Shown piece after piece: positions 10,412 through 18,985 of a DNA stretch of 64,000 nucleotides. The translations under genes and the position numbers were made by a program. A model generated the notes under the pieces. That model saw only the letters and a program-made list of their open reading frames with translations. It was not told the origin of the DNA and did not search any database. This stretch comes from Trinickia fusca (GTDB lineage Bacteria; Pseudomonadota; Gammaproteobacteria; Burkholderiales; Burkholderiaceae). The stretch is from the NCBI RefSeq assembly GCF_003628145.1, contig NZ_RBZV01000003.1, positions 62,001 to 126,000 of the forward strand, read 5' to 3'. Numbering within the stretch: position 1 is the stretch's first letter; each line of letters begins with the position of its first letter.

Positions 10412-11056
10412 TTACGCTGCCGCAGCGGCCCGTGCGCGTGCCCTTGCGGCCTGATTCGACGCGTAGATCGAGCCGCGCGGCACTGGCGTGCCGGCCTTCA
10501 CGGCGTCGATCCACTTATCGGTGCCGACGACCGCCGCGAAGCGCGAGTGGAACACGACGCTGAATACGCGGTGAATGTCCTCGGCGCTCGCGTAGCCGGC
10601 ATCGTTCTCGTACGACGGGCTGCCCGTCGCATCGACCAGAAACTCGACGTGCAGGCCAGCGTGCGCGGCCTCGTAGATCGTGGAGGCATCGCAGTTGTGC
10701 GTCATGTAGCCTACGATCGTCAGCGTATCGATGTCATGGTCCGCCAGCCATTGCTTGAGATCGGTGCCGGTAAAGGCGCTCGGCAGATCCTTCTTCACGA
10801 GGTGGTCGTAGGCACGTCCGGCGACGACGGGATGCAACTCGCCGCCGTGCGAGCCTTGCGCAAAGATCGGATCGGTGGCGGCCCCCATCTGCTGAACCAT
10901 GACGATCGGCACCCCGGCGGCGTTCGCCGCATCCATTGCACGACCGATGTTCGCCAGCGACGTTTCCACAGGCGGGTATTCGATCGGCAGATCGCCGGTC
11001 ACGTATTCGTTTTGCACGTCGATGACGATGAGGGCGCGGCGCGGTGCGTTGGACAT
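10412..11056 (-). CDS. Cysteine hydrolase, isochorismatase-like fold
   Basis: A 214-residue member of the isochorismatase/nicotinamidase-like hydrolase family. The catalytic triad is visible: Asp in ALIVIDVQNEY, Lys in DHLVKKDLPSAF, and the nucleophilic Cys in GYMTHNCDASTI. The ATG at 11056 has CAGGAG about 7 bases upstream. An open extension to 11179 is not needed. It is divergent from a GlxA-type regulator, a pairing often seen for this hydrolase class, so that regulator probably controls it. The substrate is not evident. Possibilities within the family are nicotinamide, N-carbamoyl compounds or an isochorismate-like ester. Confidence 0.85.
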   Translation of the reverse strand: MSNAPRRALIVIDVQNEYVTGDLPIEYPPVETSLANIGRAMDAANAAGVPIVMVQQMGAATDPIFAQGSHGGELHPVVAGRAYDHLVKKDLPSAFTGTDLKQWLADHDIDTLTIVGYMTHNCDASTIYEAAHAGLHVEFLVDATGSPSYENDAGYASAEDIHRVFSVVFHSRFAAVVGTDKWIDAVKAGTPVPRGSIYASNQAARARARAAAAA

Positions 11057-11260
11057 GTTCGGCTCCTGGTTCGTAACGGTTCGGTTTCGGGTGCGTCTTC
11101 GGGGTTTTTCTCGCCTCGCTTCATGCTTGGCGACGGGATCCATTGTTCCCTTATTGCCCCTTCGTCGATAGCGGCCCAAATGCCATTAATCGATATAATC
11201 GGGCCACTTCTGCCGCCCCTCCTCGACGCCTCCTTTACCCGTTACGCCGAACGCCCGCCC

Positions 11261-12238
11261 ATGCCAGCCAGCCCAGCCTCCACGCCCAATCCTGTCGTGG
11301 CCGTCGTCGCGTTCGACGGCATCAGCCCGTTTCATTTGTCCGTGCCGTGCATCGTGCTCGGTGAGGACTACAGCGCCGGGGGGGCTCCGCGCTTCGACTT
11401 GCGCGTATGTGCGCCGCTGCCCGGGCGGCTGGCGACGACAGCCGGCTTCACGATCGCCGCTTCGCACGGTCTCGACGCGCTGGCCGCCGCCGACGTCGTC
11501 ATCGTGCCGAGCTGGCACAACGTCCGCGACACGCCCGACGCGGCGCTCCTCGACGCGCTACGGGCCGCCCACGCACGCGGCGCCGAACTGATCGGACTGT
11601 GCCTCGGCGCGTTCGTGCTGGCTTACGCCGGCATCCTCGACGGCCGCCGCGCCACGACGCACTGGGCCTGGGCCGACGAGTTCGCGCGCCGCTTCCCGGC
11701 CGTGCAGGTCGATGCGGGCGTGCTCTACGTCGACGACGGCACGGTGATGACATCGGCCGGCACGGCGGCCGGCATTGACTGCTGTCTGCATTTGCTGCGC
11801 AAGCGCTGCGGCGCGCAGGTGGCCAACTATGTCGCGCGACGCCTCGTCGTACCGCCGCATCGCCAGGGCGGGCAGGCACAGTTCGTTCAGCAGCCGGTCA
11901 GCGCCGACGCACGCGATGCGCGGCTCGCGAGCCTGCTCGACTGGGTGCGCGCGAACCTGCGCGAGGCGCATTCGCTCGATACGTTGGCCGAGCGCGCCTT
12001 GATGAGCCGACGCACCTTCACGCGACGCTTCAAGCAGGCGACGGGCACGACCGTCGGCGCGTGGCTGCTCCAGGCGCGACTCACCCATGCACAACAGTTA
12101 CTCGAGATGACGGATCAGACTGTCGACGCAATCGCCGAAGCAGCCGGCTTCGGCTCGACCGTGTCGCTGCGCCAGCATTTCGGCGAAGTGTTCAAGACAT
12201 CGCCGACCGCTTATCGGCGCGAGTTTCGCGGCGCGTGA
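11261..12238 (+). CDS. GlxA-family transcriptional regulator (DJ-1/PfpI-like domain plus AraC HTH)
   Basis: A 325-residue two-domain regulator. Residues 10-185 form a class-I glutamine-amidotransferase/DJ-1-like domain with the elbow motif IGLCLGAFVLAYAG, where the Cys is at the nucleophile position. Residues 215-320 form an AraC-type double HTH ending ...QTVDAIAEAAGFGSTVSLRQHFGEVFKTSPTAYRR in two pieces typical of the family. ATG 11261 is chosen because the conserved VVAVVAFDGISPFHLS follows it. ATG 11180 in the same frame is an alternative, and neither has a good ribosome site. It is divergent from the cysteine hydrolase and probably regulates it. Confidence 0.88.
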   Translation: MPASPASTPNPVVAVVAFDGISPFHLSVPCIVLGEDYSAGGAPRFDLRVCAPLPGRLATTAGFTIAASHGLDALAAADVVIVPSWHNVRDTPDAALLDALRAAHARGAELIGLCLGAFVLAYAGILDGRRATTHWAWADEFARRFPAVQVDAGVLYVDDGTVMTSAGTAAGIDCCLHLLRKRCGAQVANYVARRLVVPPHRQGGQAQFVQQPVSADARDARLASLLDWVRANLREAHSLDTLAERALMSRRTFTRRFKQATGTTVGAWLLQARLTHAQQLLEMTDQTVDAIAEAAGFGSTVSLRQHFGEVFKTSPTAYRREFRGA

Positions 12239-12356
12239 AAGACGCGTCGTGACGCGCGGCTATATGCAACGGCTGCGAGCGAAAACGAAGACAGGTATAT
12301 CCCCGTTTCGCGGTTGATAGATGCTACGGTGCAACGATAAGGTGTTTCCCGTCCCA

Positions 12357-12752
12357 TCACCAGATCGTCTTGACATGCTTGTAAGCGCGAATCTTTTCGT
12401 CACGAGTCACGAGTGGAACAGCCAGCTTACGCGCCGTCGCCACGATCATGCGATCGGCCGGGTCCTTGTGAAACTCTCCTGGCAAATCCACCGATTTCAG
12501 ACCAATTTCAACGTCGACGGGCATGAAGCGCACCGCCTCGATTTGTGCCACGGTGTTAAGCCAGCTCCCGACGTCCATCGATAGCACTAGCTTTTCGCGT
12601 TCTACCAGCATCGCGATTTCCCACGCCGAAATTGCCGAGATCACAATCTGACCGCCATCCAACTCCCGCTCAATAGCCTTCCCAGCCTTCGCGCTCAGGG
12701 CATCATCACCGTTCACCCACCACACCAGCACGTGCGTATCGAGAACGATCAC
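12357..12752 (-). CDS. PIN-domain toxin (VapC-like)
   Basis: A 131-residue PIN-domain endoribonuclease. All four acidic positions are visible: D5 in VLDTHVLVWW, E45 in ISAWEIAML, D100 in KDPADRMI, and D118 in VTRDEKI. Metal-dependent RNA cleavage is expected, by family knowledge. GTG 12752 is preferred: GGGAGG lies 7 bases upstream and the codon overlaps the antitoxin stop as GTGA. An in-frame ATG at 12767 would give 5 more residues. It is the second gene of a toxin-antitoxin operon and its target RNA is unknown. Confidence 0.88.
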   Translation of the reverse strand: MIVLDTHVLVWWVNGDDALSAKAGKAIERELDGGQIVISAISAWEIAMLVEREKLVLSMDVGSWLNTVAQIEAVRFMPVDVEIGLKSVDLPGEFHKDPADRMIVATARKLAVPLVTRDEKIRAYKHVKTIW

Positions 12753-12982
12753 CGAGCCGCCTCCCACACCACATCCACCGGTGCCGTGGGATCGATATAG
12801 CGGACAACCGAGCCACGCAACACGTCGAACGGATTGCGCTCATGGCTGCGGTACGGCCGGACTTCCAACGCCGGCTTGCCGTGATCGGTTACGACCACGC
12901 TTTCGCCGGACGCCTCAACCTGTCGGAAAAACTCAAGCGCCTTTGCCTTGAATTCCGTCTTGGAAACCTGGTTGCCTTCCAT
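12749..12982 (-). CDS. Phd/YefM-type antitoxin
   Basis: A 77-residue antitoxin with the Phd/YefM signature FRQVEASGESVVVTDHGKPA, followed by LEVRPYR. The N-terminal part should bind DNA and the C-terminal part should wrap the PIN toxin. The ATG at 12982 is preferred because GGGGA lies 5 bases upstream. An in-frame ATG at 13000 is possible but would overlap the inverted repeat that looks like the operator. The stop overlaps the toxin GTG start by 4 bases, which suggests coupled translation. The pair probably represses its own promoter. Confidence 0.85.
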   Translation of the reverse strand: MEGNQVSKTEFKAKALEFFRQVEASGESVVVTDHGKPALEVRPYRSHERNPFDVLRGSVVRYIDPTAPVDVVWEAAR

Positions 12983-12999
12983 CATCTTCCCCATAGTCA

Positions 13000-13014
13000 T
13001 CTGACATAGTCAGA
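13000..13014. promoter_or_regulatory. Inverted repeat upstream of the PIN/Phd operon
   Basis: TCTGACATAGTCAGA is a perfect inverted repeat with 6-base arms and a 3-base centre. The heptamer ATAGTCA occurs here (13006-13012) and again at 12993-12999. Its position just before the antitoxin start fits an operator for autoregulation by the antitoxin/toxin complex. Confidence 0.5.
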
Positions 13015-13134
13015 ATCGTAGTCAAAAATGACCATCATCACAAGTCATTTTGAATCACCTCAAGGGTGGCCGATCACTCGTAACGCACGCTCCGCTATAT
13101 AGCACCTGTTAGGGGGATTTTCTCGTCACCAAGG

Positions 13135-13155
13135 AAAAAACGGCTCTAAGAGCCG
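13135..13155 (-). terminator. Rho-independent terminator of the CoxG-like gene
   Basis: A 6-bp GC-rich stem, CGGCTC / GAGCCG, with a TAA loop, preceded by six A's that read as a U-run on the minus strand. It lies about 140 bp past the stop of the gene at 13293. The rest of the gap 13015-13292 holds nothing recognisable. Confidence 0.7.
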
Positions 13156-13292
13156 CATGCTCCTCGGAAAAATCGCCGACGCAACGCTTACGCCCTATCG
13201 CCGTGCCGCAGCATCCATCAACCGCGAAGCACGGACACCCGAGGGGGGAAGGACAGCAAGCGCACGGCGACGCGAAAGGTCGCCGGCCGCGC

Positions 13293-14069
13293 TCAGCGAA
13301 GCCAATGCAGCGCGTACAGCACGAGAGCGACGAACACGATTGCCGCCCCCCAGGCCCAGACGGGCATCGCTTGCGGCGACGACGGACGGTGCGGCATCCC
13401 GTGTGTGCCGCGGCGGCCGACCAGCGTGCCGTCCGTGGTCCCGCTCACGGAGCCCGGCGCATCGAGCGCGGCCGAGCGGCGACCGAGCCCCGCCAGGCTG
13501 ATCGGGCGCAGAAACACGTGCTGGCGTCGCGCGTGTGCCGTGCGCGCGCGATTGGGCCGCTTGCCATGTTTGGTCTCGATGACCGCACAAAACTCCGCGA
13601 AGAAATCGTCGGCAAGCTCGTGCAGCGCACTTTCAATTTGGCGCGGCGGCAGTTCCGCCAGCGGCCCCGTCAGCGTGGCCCAGATCGAATAATCGATGCG
13701 CGTAGTTTGCGGCGAGCCGTCGCTTTGCGGCTGCACGGTATCGTCGGGCGCCAACGCAATGTCGATTTGTCCGCGCAACGAGCCGACTCCGGTCGCACAG
13801 GCCTTGAAGTTCAACGTGCGATGCAGCGGAGTGGCGGCGTCGGAAGCCTTTTCTGTGGCGGCCTCGAGCGAGGCCAGATGCGCGCGCACGTCGTAGCGCG
13901 CGCGCAGCGGCCCCACGGGCACCGTCAGCGTCAGCGTGTACTCGCCACTCGGCAGCCGCCCGAACGACTCGCAGTTTTCGAGGCTGGCCCGCAACAGCGC
14001 AGTGTCGGTAAGCGCGTCCCAGACCGTTGAAGGCGCGAGCGGAATACGCAGCGCGTCGGTCAGTTCCAT
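13293..14069 (-). CDS. CoxG-like SRPBCC-fold protein with C-terminal membrane anchor
   Basis: A 258-residue protein whose first 150 residues match the SRPBCC fold of carbon monoxide dehydrogenase subunit G (CoxG): LTDALRIPLAPSTVWDALTD near the start and a G-rich VGSLRGQIDIALAP strand. A basic, Ser/Arg-rich linker follows, and the protein ends in a single hydrophobic helix (about residues 235-255). CoxG proteins help recruit CO dehydrogenase or other molybdenum enzymes to the membrane. No such enzyme is encoded nearby, so the partner is unknown. The start at 14069 lacks a strong ribosome site. Confidence 0.7.
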   Translation of the reverse strand: MELTDALRIPLAPSTVWDALTDTALLRASLENCESFGRLPSGEYTLTLTVPVGPLRARYDVRAHLASLEAATEKASDAATPLHRTLNFKACATGVGSLRGQIDIALAPDDTVQPQSDGSPQTTRIDYSIWATLTGPLAELPPRQIESALHELADDFFAEFCAVIETKHGKRPNRARTAHARRQHVFLRPISLAGLGRRSAALDAPGSVSGTTDGTLVGRRGTHGMPHRPSSPQAMPVWAWGAAIVFVALVLYALHWLR

Positions 14070-14100
14070 CGTCGTTCTCGCTTCACGGGCCTCGCCTTCC

Positions 14101-14466
14101 TCACGATGTCTGATGGATCTGTTCGACGCGGGCCGGATAAAACGCGATGCACCCTTTGATTCTCGCTGCGGTCTCGAGCGGATCCTCGTAGCTCCATGCC
14201 ACGTTCTCCACCATGCCGGCCTCCTCCGTCACCAGATGAAAGTGCGTGGCCGTGCCCTTGTACGGGCAGAAGGTCGTGTAGTCGGAAGGACGCAGCCGCG
14301 ACATGTTCACGTCCTCGCGCGGGAAATACAGCACATCGGGCAAACCCGTTTCCCGCAGCGTAAAACCCCTCGTCGTATCGGCGATCGTGATGCCATAGTG
14401 AATCACGCGCAGACGATGTTCGTTTGGCGCGATTTCGACACGGTGAGGCGTATCGGCATTCGTCAT
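14101..14466 (-). CDS. DUF427 domain protein
   Basis: A 121-residue protein matching the DUF427 family by its VLYFPREDVNMSRLRPSDYT block, followed by TFCPYKGTATHFHL. The fold is a small beta-rich domain of unknown function, common in proteobacteria and often single-copy. The start at 14466 has AAGGGA six bases upstream; an ATG two codons earlier would leave no spacing. It lies 31 bp upstream of the CoxG-like gene on the same strand and may be co-transcribed with it. Confidence 0.85.
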   Translation of the reverse strand: MTNADTPHRVEIAPNEHRLRVIHYGITIADTTRGFTLRETGLPDVLYFPREDVNMSRLRPSDYTTFCPYKGTATHFHLVTEEAGMVENVAWSYEDPLETAARIKGCIAFYPARVEQIHQTS

Positions 14467-14514
14467 GACCATTCCCTTCGCACGGGTTCACGACGGTGCC
14501 CGATTTGCGGCGAT

Positions 14515-14548
14515 GCAAAAAAAGCCACGGATCGGACACCGTGGCTTT
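14515..14548 (-). terminator. Rho-independent terminator
   Basis: The stem AAAGCCACGG / CCGTGGCTTT with an 8-base loop, flanked by an A-run that becomes a U-run on the minus strand. It closes transcription of the secreted-protein gene ending at 14593. Confidence 0.85.
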
Positions 14549-14592
14549 CATTATCTGATAAAGCTTGGCCGCTTGTGCGGGCCGCCTGTGCG

Positions 14593-15087
14593 CTATTGCA
14601 TATTCCAGTGGAAGTCGGCCTTGGCGCTGCCCGGCTTCGATACCGTGATCGCACGGGTCTGTTCATCGTCCTTGTAGCTTGCATGCACCGTATAGCGCCC
14701 CGGTGGCAGCTTCACGAGCATATAGGGGCCGCGCGCATCGGCTTTGAGCACCTGCGCATGGTCGCCCACGATCCGTACGTGCACGTCCGACAGATAGTCG
14801 GCGCCCGGTCCCGTAAAGCTCATGGCGAGCGGCCAGTCGTGCTGAGCGTGCTTGAGTGCGGTCGATTCGTCGAGGCCCACACCGCCCGACACGTAGGCGA
14901 TATCGCCCTGATGCTGGATTTGCGGCATGCCGCCGCCATTGACGTTACCGGCGCTCGTCATGTCGGCGGGATTGCCGCCGACCGCACCCGATGCTTGCTG
15001 TGCTAGCGCCGCGCCCGCACAACTGAGCGACGCGGCTGCAATGATGATCGCCGCTACGCCCATTCGTCTGTTGCATGACATTCTCAT
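14593..15087 (-). CDS. Exported protein with carboxypeptidase-regulatory-like beta domain
   Basis: A 164-residue exported protein. The start at 15087 has AAGGAG 7 bases upstream and opens a clear Sec signal peptide (VAAIIIAAASLSCAGAALA, cut near AQQ). The mature part ends in a carboxypeptidase-regulatory-like (prealbumin-type) fold: ARGPYMLVKLPPGRYTVHAS, then YKDDEQTRAITV. Such domains are structural and usually bind other envelope proteins. It lies 98 bp downstream of the Do-family protease on the same strand and may share its promoter. No specific function is known. Confidence 0.75.
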   Translation of the reverse strand: MRMSCNRRMGVAAIIIAAASLSCAGAALAQQASGAVGGNPADMTSAGNVNGGGMPQIQHQGDIAYVSGGVGLDESTALKHAQHDWPLAMSFTGPGADYLSDVHVRIVGDHAQVLKADARGPYMLVKLPPGRYTVHASYKDDEQTRAITVSKPGSAKADFHWNMQ

Positions 15088-15185
15088 AGCATCGCTCCTT
15101 ATCTTTGCTGCGCGCACCGCACGCAGCCCATCAATGGATCGAGCAAGCAATGTGCCCGGCGCGCGCTCGCGCGCCGGGTCATCCG

Positions 15186-16682
15186 TCAGCCAAGATCCAC
15201 CGGCACGAAGATCTGCGCGTTATCGCGCTGGATCAGCAGCGCCACGCTGTTGCCCGCCTTCGCGATGATTTCCTTCAGCTGATCGGGGCTCGATACCGCA
15301 TGGCCGTTGACGGCCAGGATCACGTCGCCGGGCTGGATACCGGCGCTGGCCGCCGGGCCCGACGAGCGCTGCACGAGCAGCCCGTGCGACAGCGACGTGC
15401 CGCTGCGCTCCTGCGGCGTGAGCGGCCGCACCGCCACGCCTAGCCGGCCCGGATCGCCGTTCGGCGTGCCGCGATCGGCCACCTTCGCGTCGGTCATCGC
15501 GCCGAGCGTCACGCTCAACTGCCTCTTCCCCTTGTCGCGCCAGACATCGAGCGTGGCCTTCGAGCCCGGCTTCATGTTCGCAATCTGCGACGGCAGATCG
15601 GTCGAGTCGTTGACGGGCGTACCGTTGACGGCCAGGATCACGTCGCCTGCCTGCAAGCCCGCCTTCGCGGCCGGGCCGCCCGGATCGACCGAGCTCACGA
15701 GCGCGCCGGACGGTTTTTGCAGACCGAACGAATCGGCCAGCGTCTGGTTCACGCCCTGCACAGCCACGCCCAGACGGCCGCGGCTCACGTGGCCGGTCTT
15801 CACGAGCTCATCCTTGACGCGGATGGCCTCGTCGATCGGAATCGCGAACGACAGGCCCTGGAAGCCGCCTGTCTGCGAATAGATCATCGAGTTGATGCCG
15901 ATCACCTGTCCTTGCAGGTTGAACAGCGGCCCGCCCGAATTGCCGGGGTTCACGGGCACGTCGGTCTGGATGAACGGCGTGTAGTTCTCCTCGGGCAGCG
16001 AACGCGCCTTCGCGCTGATGATGCCCGAGGTCACCGTGTTGTCGAAGCCGTACGGCGAGCCGATCGCGACGACCCATTGGCCGACCTTGCTCTGGTTCGG
16101 ATCGCCGATCTTGACCGTCGGCAGATTGGCAGCGCTGATCTTGAGCACCGCAACGTCCGACTGCTTGTCCGAGCCGATCACCTTCGCGCGGAACTCGCGC
16201 TTGTCGGTGAGCTTGACGGTCACGATGTTCGCGCCGTCGACGACGTGCGCATTCGTCAGAATGTAGCCATCGTTGCTGATGATGAAGCCCGATCCGAGGC
16301 TCGCGCTTGGCGTATCGTCCTGCTGCGGGCCGTCGCCGTCGTCGCCGCCATTGAAGCCGGGGAACTGGCCATAGAACCGCTTGAAGAACTGGTAGAACGG
16401 ATCGGCCGGGTCGATCGGCAGCTGCCGCGTCGAGCGCTGCGAGGTGCGCTTGACGACATGCTTCGCGCTGATGTTGACGACGGCCGGCCCGTACGTCTCG
16501 ACGAGGCCGGAGAAATCGGGAATGCCGGTCTTGGCGGCGGCCTCGGCTGGCATCAACGCGGCCGCCTGCGCCGAGGAAATGAGCTGCGGCTCGGCATGGC
16601 GCGTGCCGGCGAAATAACCGGCCAAAAGCGCGGCGGCCACTGCAATGGCGACGGCGCCGCGAGACAGGGTTTTTGCTTGCAT
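15186..16682 (-). CDS. Do-family periplasmic serine protease (DegP/MucD type)
   Basis: A 498-residue HtrA-family protease/chaperone that degrades misfolded envelope proteins. An N-terminal signal sequence or anchor (residues 10-27) is followed by a trypsin-like domain. The full triad is visible: H146 in ILTNAHVVDGA, D176 in QSDVAVLKI, S249 in NPGNSGGPLFN. Two PDZ domains follow, roughly 285-370 and 400-495. A GDDGDG loop near residue 113 corresponds to the variable LA loop. The gene lies just downstream of a two-component pair, which fits an envelope-stress module. In Pseudomonas and Burkholderia such proteins are named MucD or DegQ/DegP, and I cannot separate these by eye. Confidence 0.93.
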   Translation of the reverse strand: MQAKTLSRGAVAIAVAAALLAGYFAGTRHAEPQLISSAQAAALMPAEAAAKTGIPDFSGLVETYGPAVVNISAKHVVKRTSQRSTRQLPIDPADPFYQFFKRFYGQFPGFNGGDDGDGPQQDDTPSASLGSGFIISNDGYILTNAHVVDGANIVTVKLTDKREFRAKVIGSDKQSDVAVLKISAANLPTVKIGDPNQSKVGQWVVAIGSPYGFDNTVTSGIISAKARSLPEENYTPFIQTDVPVNPGNSGGPLFNLQGQVIGINSMIYSQTGGFQGLSFAIPIDEAIRVKDELVKTGHVSRGRLGVAVQGVNQTLADSFGLQKPSGALVSSVDPGGPAAKAGLQAGDVILAVNGTPVNDSTDLPSQIANMKPGSKATLDVWRDKGKRQLSVTLGAMTDAKVADRGTPNGDPGRLGVAVRPLTPQERSGTSLSHGLLVQRSSGPAASAGIQPGDVILAVNGHAVSSPDQLKEIIAKAGNSVALLIQRDNAQIFVPVDLG

Positions 16683-16810
16683 TGAAGGGGCCTCCTAGCT
16701 TGACGTACGCAGAGTAAGGGGATTGCCTTAAAGGAGACTTAATCGCGAAACCGTGGGTGCCCAGGCCCGGCGTGGGCCAGCGCGCACCGCTTGCGCGTGG
16801 CGCTCCGTTG

Positions 16811-18130
16811 TCAGAACCGCACCGTGACGAGCAGGCCGCCGAGCTGCGCGTCGCCGAGCTCGACGCTCGCGCCATGCTGCTGCGCGACGCGCTTGGCGAT
16901 CGCCAGCCCGAGTCCGCTGCCCGACACGTCGGTGCGCGAACGCGCCGACTCGTCGCGATAGAAGCGGTCGAACACGCGGGCGCGCTCCTGCTCGGGGATG
17001 CCGGGACCGCTGTCGGCGATCCGCACGCACGCGCCCGCGCCCGCGCCCGCGCCGGCGTCGAGCGACAGCGTCACGTCGATCCGGCCACCGCTCGGCGTGT
17101 ATTTGACCGCGTTGTCGAGCAGGTTGCCGAACATGGCGCGCAGCGCATCGGCATCGGCACGCACCATCGCCGGCTCCGAGGTTTCATAGTCTTCGAAGCC
17201 GAGATCGACGCCACCGCGCTCGGCCAGCGGCGCATGGGCCGCCACGCATTCGGCCAGGATGGTCCGCAAGTCGACCTGCGCCTTCTCCGCGCCGGCCTCG
17301 GGCTCGGCCCGCGCGAGCGCGAGCAGCTGTTCGGCAAGCCGCGTGGCGCGCGTCACACCCGCCTGCAGATCGGCCAGTGCCTCGCGGCGCGCCTCGTCGT
17401 CCTGCGCGCGGGCGACGAGCTGCGACTGGATCTGCACGGCGGCCAGCGGCGTGCGTAGCTCGTGCGCGGCATCGGCGACGAAGGCGCGCTGTGTGTCGAG
17501 CGCCGCGGCGAGCCGCGCAAGCAGGCCGTTCAAGGCGTGCACGAGCGGCCGCACTTCTTGCGGCAGACGCCTGTCGGGCAGCGGCTCGAGCGCATCGGGC
17601 CGACGCGCATTGAGCGCACGCGTGACGCGCGCGAGCGGCGCGAGACCGCGCCCGACGATCATCCACACGGCGAGCCCCAGAAACGGCAGCAGCACGATCA
17701 GCGGCCACAGCGTGCGCCAGGCGACGTTGGCGGCGAGCCGGTTGCGCACCGAGATCGGCTGGGCGAGCTGGACGACGTTGTCGCCGACGATCGCGCCGTA
17801 CACGCGCCAGTCGCCGCGTTCGGTGCGCTCGGTCGAGAACCCGAGCTCGGCGCGCGGCGCGAGCGGCGCACGCGGATGCGAGTAGTACATCAGCGCACCC
17901 GTGCGGCTCCAGATCTGGATCACGATGCCTTCGTCGGCATCGTTGTGCGCGCCGAAAATCTGCGCGAACGGCTCGGACGGCAGCGCGGCGGCGATCTCCT
18001 GCAACTGATAGTCGAAAAGCTCGTTGGCTTCGGCAAGCGCTTGCCGATAAATGAGCCAGCCCGCGGCACCGACGCCGGCGACGACGATCGCGAGCAGCCA
18101 GATCAATAGTTGACGACGAATCGAACGCAT
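16811..18130 (-). CDS. Sensor histidine kinase, QseC/PmrB-like
   Basis: A 439-residue membrane sensor kinase. Helices at about 8-28 and 141-161 flank a periplasmic region of about 110 residues of the two-component N-terminal type. The phosphorylated His is H223 in ADAAHELRTPLA. The N-box is FGNLLDNAVKYTP and the G-boxes are DSGPGI and GSGLGLAI. The gene starts 11 bp after its response regulator, which identifies the partner. Kinases of this subfamily sense adrenergic compounds, cations or antimicrobial peptides. The signal here is not known. Confidence 0.9.
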   Translation of the reverse strand: MRSIRRQLLIWLLAIVVAGVGAAGWLIYRQALAEANELFDYQLQEIAAALPSEPFAQIFGAHNDADEGIVIQIWSRTGALMYYSHPRAPLAPRAELGFSTERTERGDWRVYGAIVGDNVVQLAQPISVRNRLAANVAWRTLWPLIVLLPFLGLAVWMIVGRGLAPLARVTRALNARRPDALEPLPDRRLPQEVRPLVHALNGLLARLAAALDTQRAFVADAAHELRTPLAAVQIQSQLVARAQDDEARREALADLQAGVTRATRLAEQLLALARAEPEAGAEKAQVDLRTILAECVAAHAPLAERGGVDLGFEDYETSEPAMVRADADALRAMFGNLLDNAVKYTPSGGRIDVTLSLDAGAGAGAGACVRIADSGPGIPEQERARVFDRFYRDESARSRTDVSGSGLGLAIAKRVAQQHGASVELGDAQLGGLLVTVRF

Positions 18131-18141
18131 CGGTATCGGAC

Positions 18142-18804
18142 TCAGGCTTCCTTGGCGATCATGTAGCCGAGGCCCCGCACGTTGCGGATCAGGTCGGCCC
18201 CGAGCTTCTTGCGCAGCGCGTGAATGTAGACCTCGACGGTGTTGCTGCCGATCTCTTCGCCCCAGCCGTACATCTTCTCCTCGAGCTGGCTCTTGGACAG
18301 CACGGCACCGGGGCGCGCCAGCAGCGCCTCGAGCAAGGCGAACTCGCGCGCCGACAACGCGACGGGCGCGCCGTCCAGCGTCACCTGATGCGCGGCCGGA
18401 TCGAGCGTCAACGTGCCGTGGCGGATCACCGATTCGCTGCGCCCGGCCTGTCGGCGGATCAGCGCGCGCATACGAGCGCCGAGCTCGTCGAGATCGAACG
18501 GCTTGACGAGGTAGTCGTCGGCGCCGGCATCGAGTCCCTTCACGCGATCGGCGATCGCGTCGCGCGCCGTGACGATCAGCACCGGCAATGATTTGCCGCG
18601 CGCGCGCAGCGAGCGCAGCACGTCGAGGCCGTCGCGCTTGGGCAAGCCCAGATCGAGCAGCACGAGGTCGTAGGTCTCGCTCGTGGCCGCCGTCAGCGCG
18701 GCTTCGCCGTCCTGCACCCAGTCGACCGCAAAGCCTTCGCTGCGCAACGCCTTGCGCACGCCCTCGGCAATCATCCGGTCATCTTCGACTAGCAGTATCC
18801 GCAT
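18142..18804 (-). CDS. OmpR-family response regulator, QseB-like
   Basis: A 220-residue regulator with a receiver domain (acidic pair D8-D9, phospho-acceptor D51 in LVLLDLGLPKRDG, Lys in LVKPFD) and a C-terminal winged helix ending in NTVEVYIHALRKKLG and VRGLGYMI. It is the first gene of an operon with the sensor kinase, and the Do-family protease follows 128 bp beyond that kinase on the same strand. Control of the protease by this pair is likely from position but not shown. Confidence 0.92.
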   Translation of the reverse strand: MRILLVEDDRMIAEGVRKALRSEGFAVDWVQDGEAALTAATSETYDLVLLDLGLPKRDGLDVLRSLRARGKSLPVLIVTARDAIADRVKGLDAGADDYLVKPFDLDELGARMRALIRRQAGRSESVIRHGTLTLDPAAHQVTLDGAPVALSAREFALLEALLARPGAVLSKSQLEEKMYGWGEEIGSNTVEVYIHALRKKLGADLIRNVRGLGYMIAKEA

Positions 18805-18985
18805 TGCCTGGCGCTCGCGCTCGAGCGCGTTCCGAAGTCATTCATGGAGTGCATTGTAGCGATTTCGGCACGCGCAGCCGTCTCGAGCCCGCCGCGCGCA
18901 ACTGCCCCTACAATGAGCGCTTTGCGCGGCTCAAGGCCGTGCGATCCGCGCGCAACCGCTTCCGATTTTCCGTGCCGTGCCCTCG

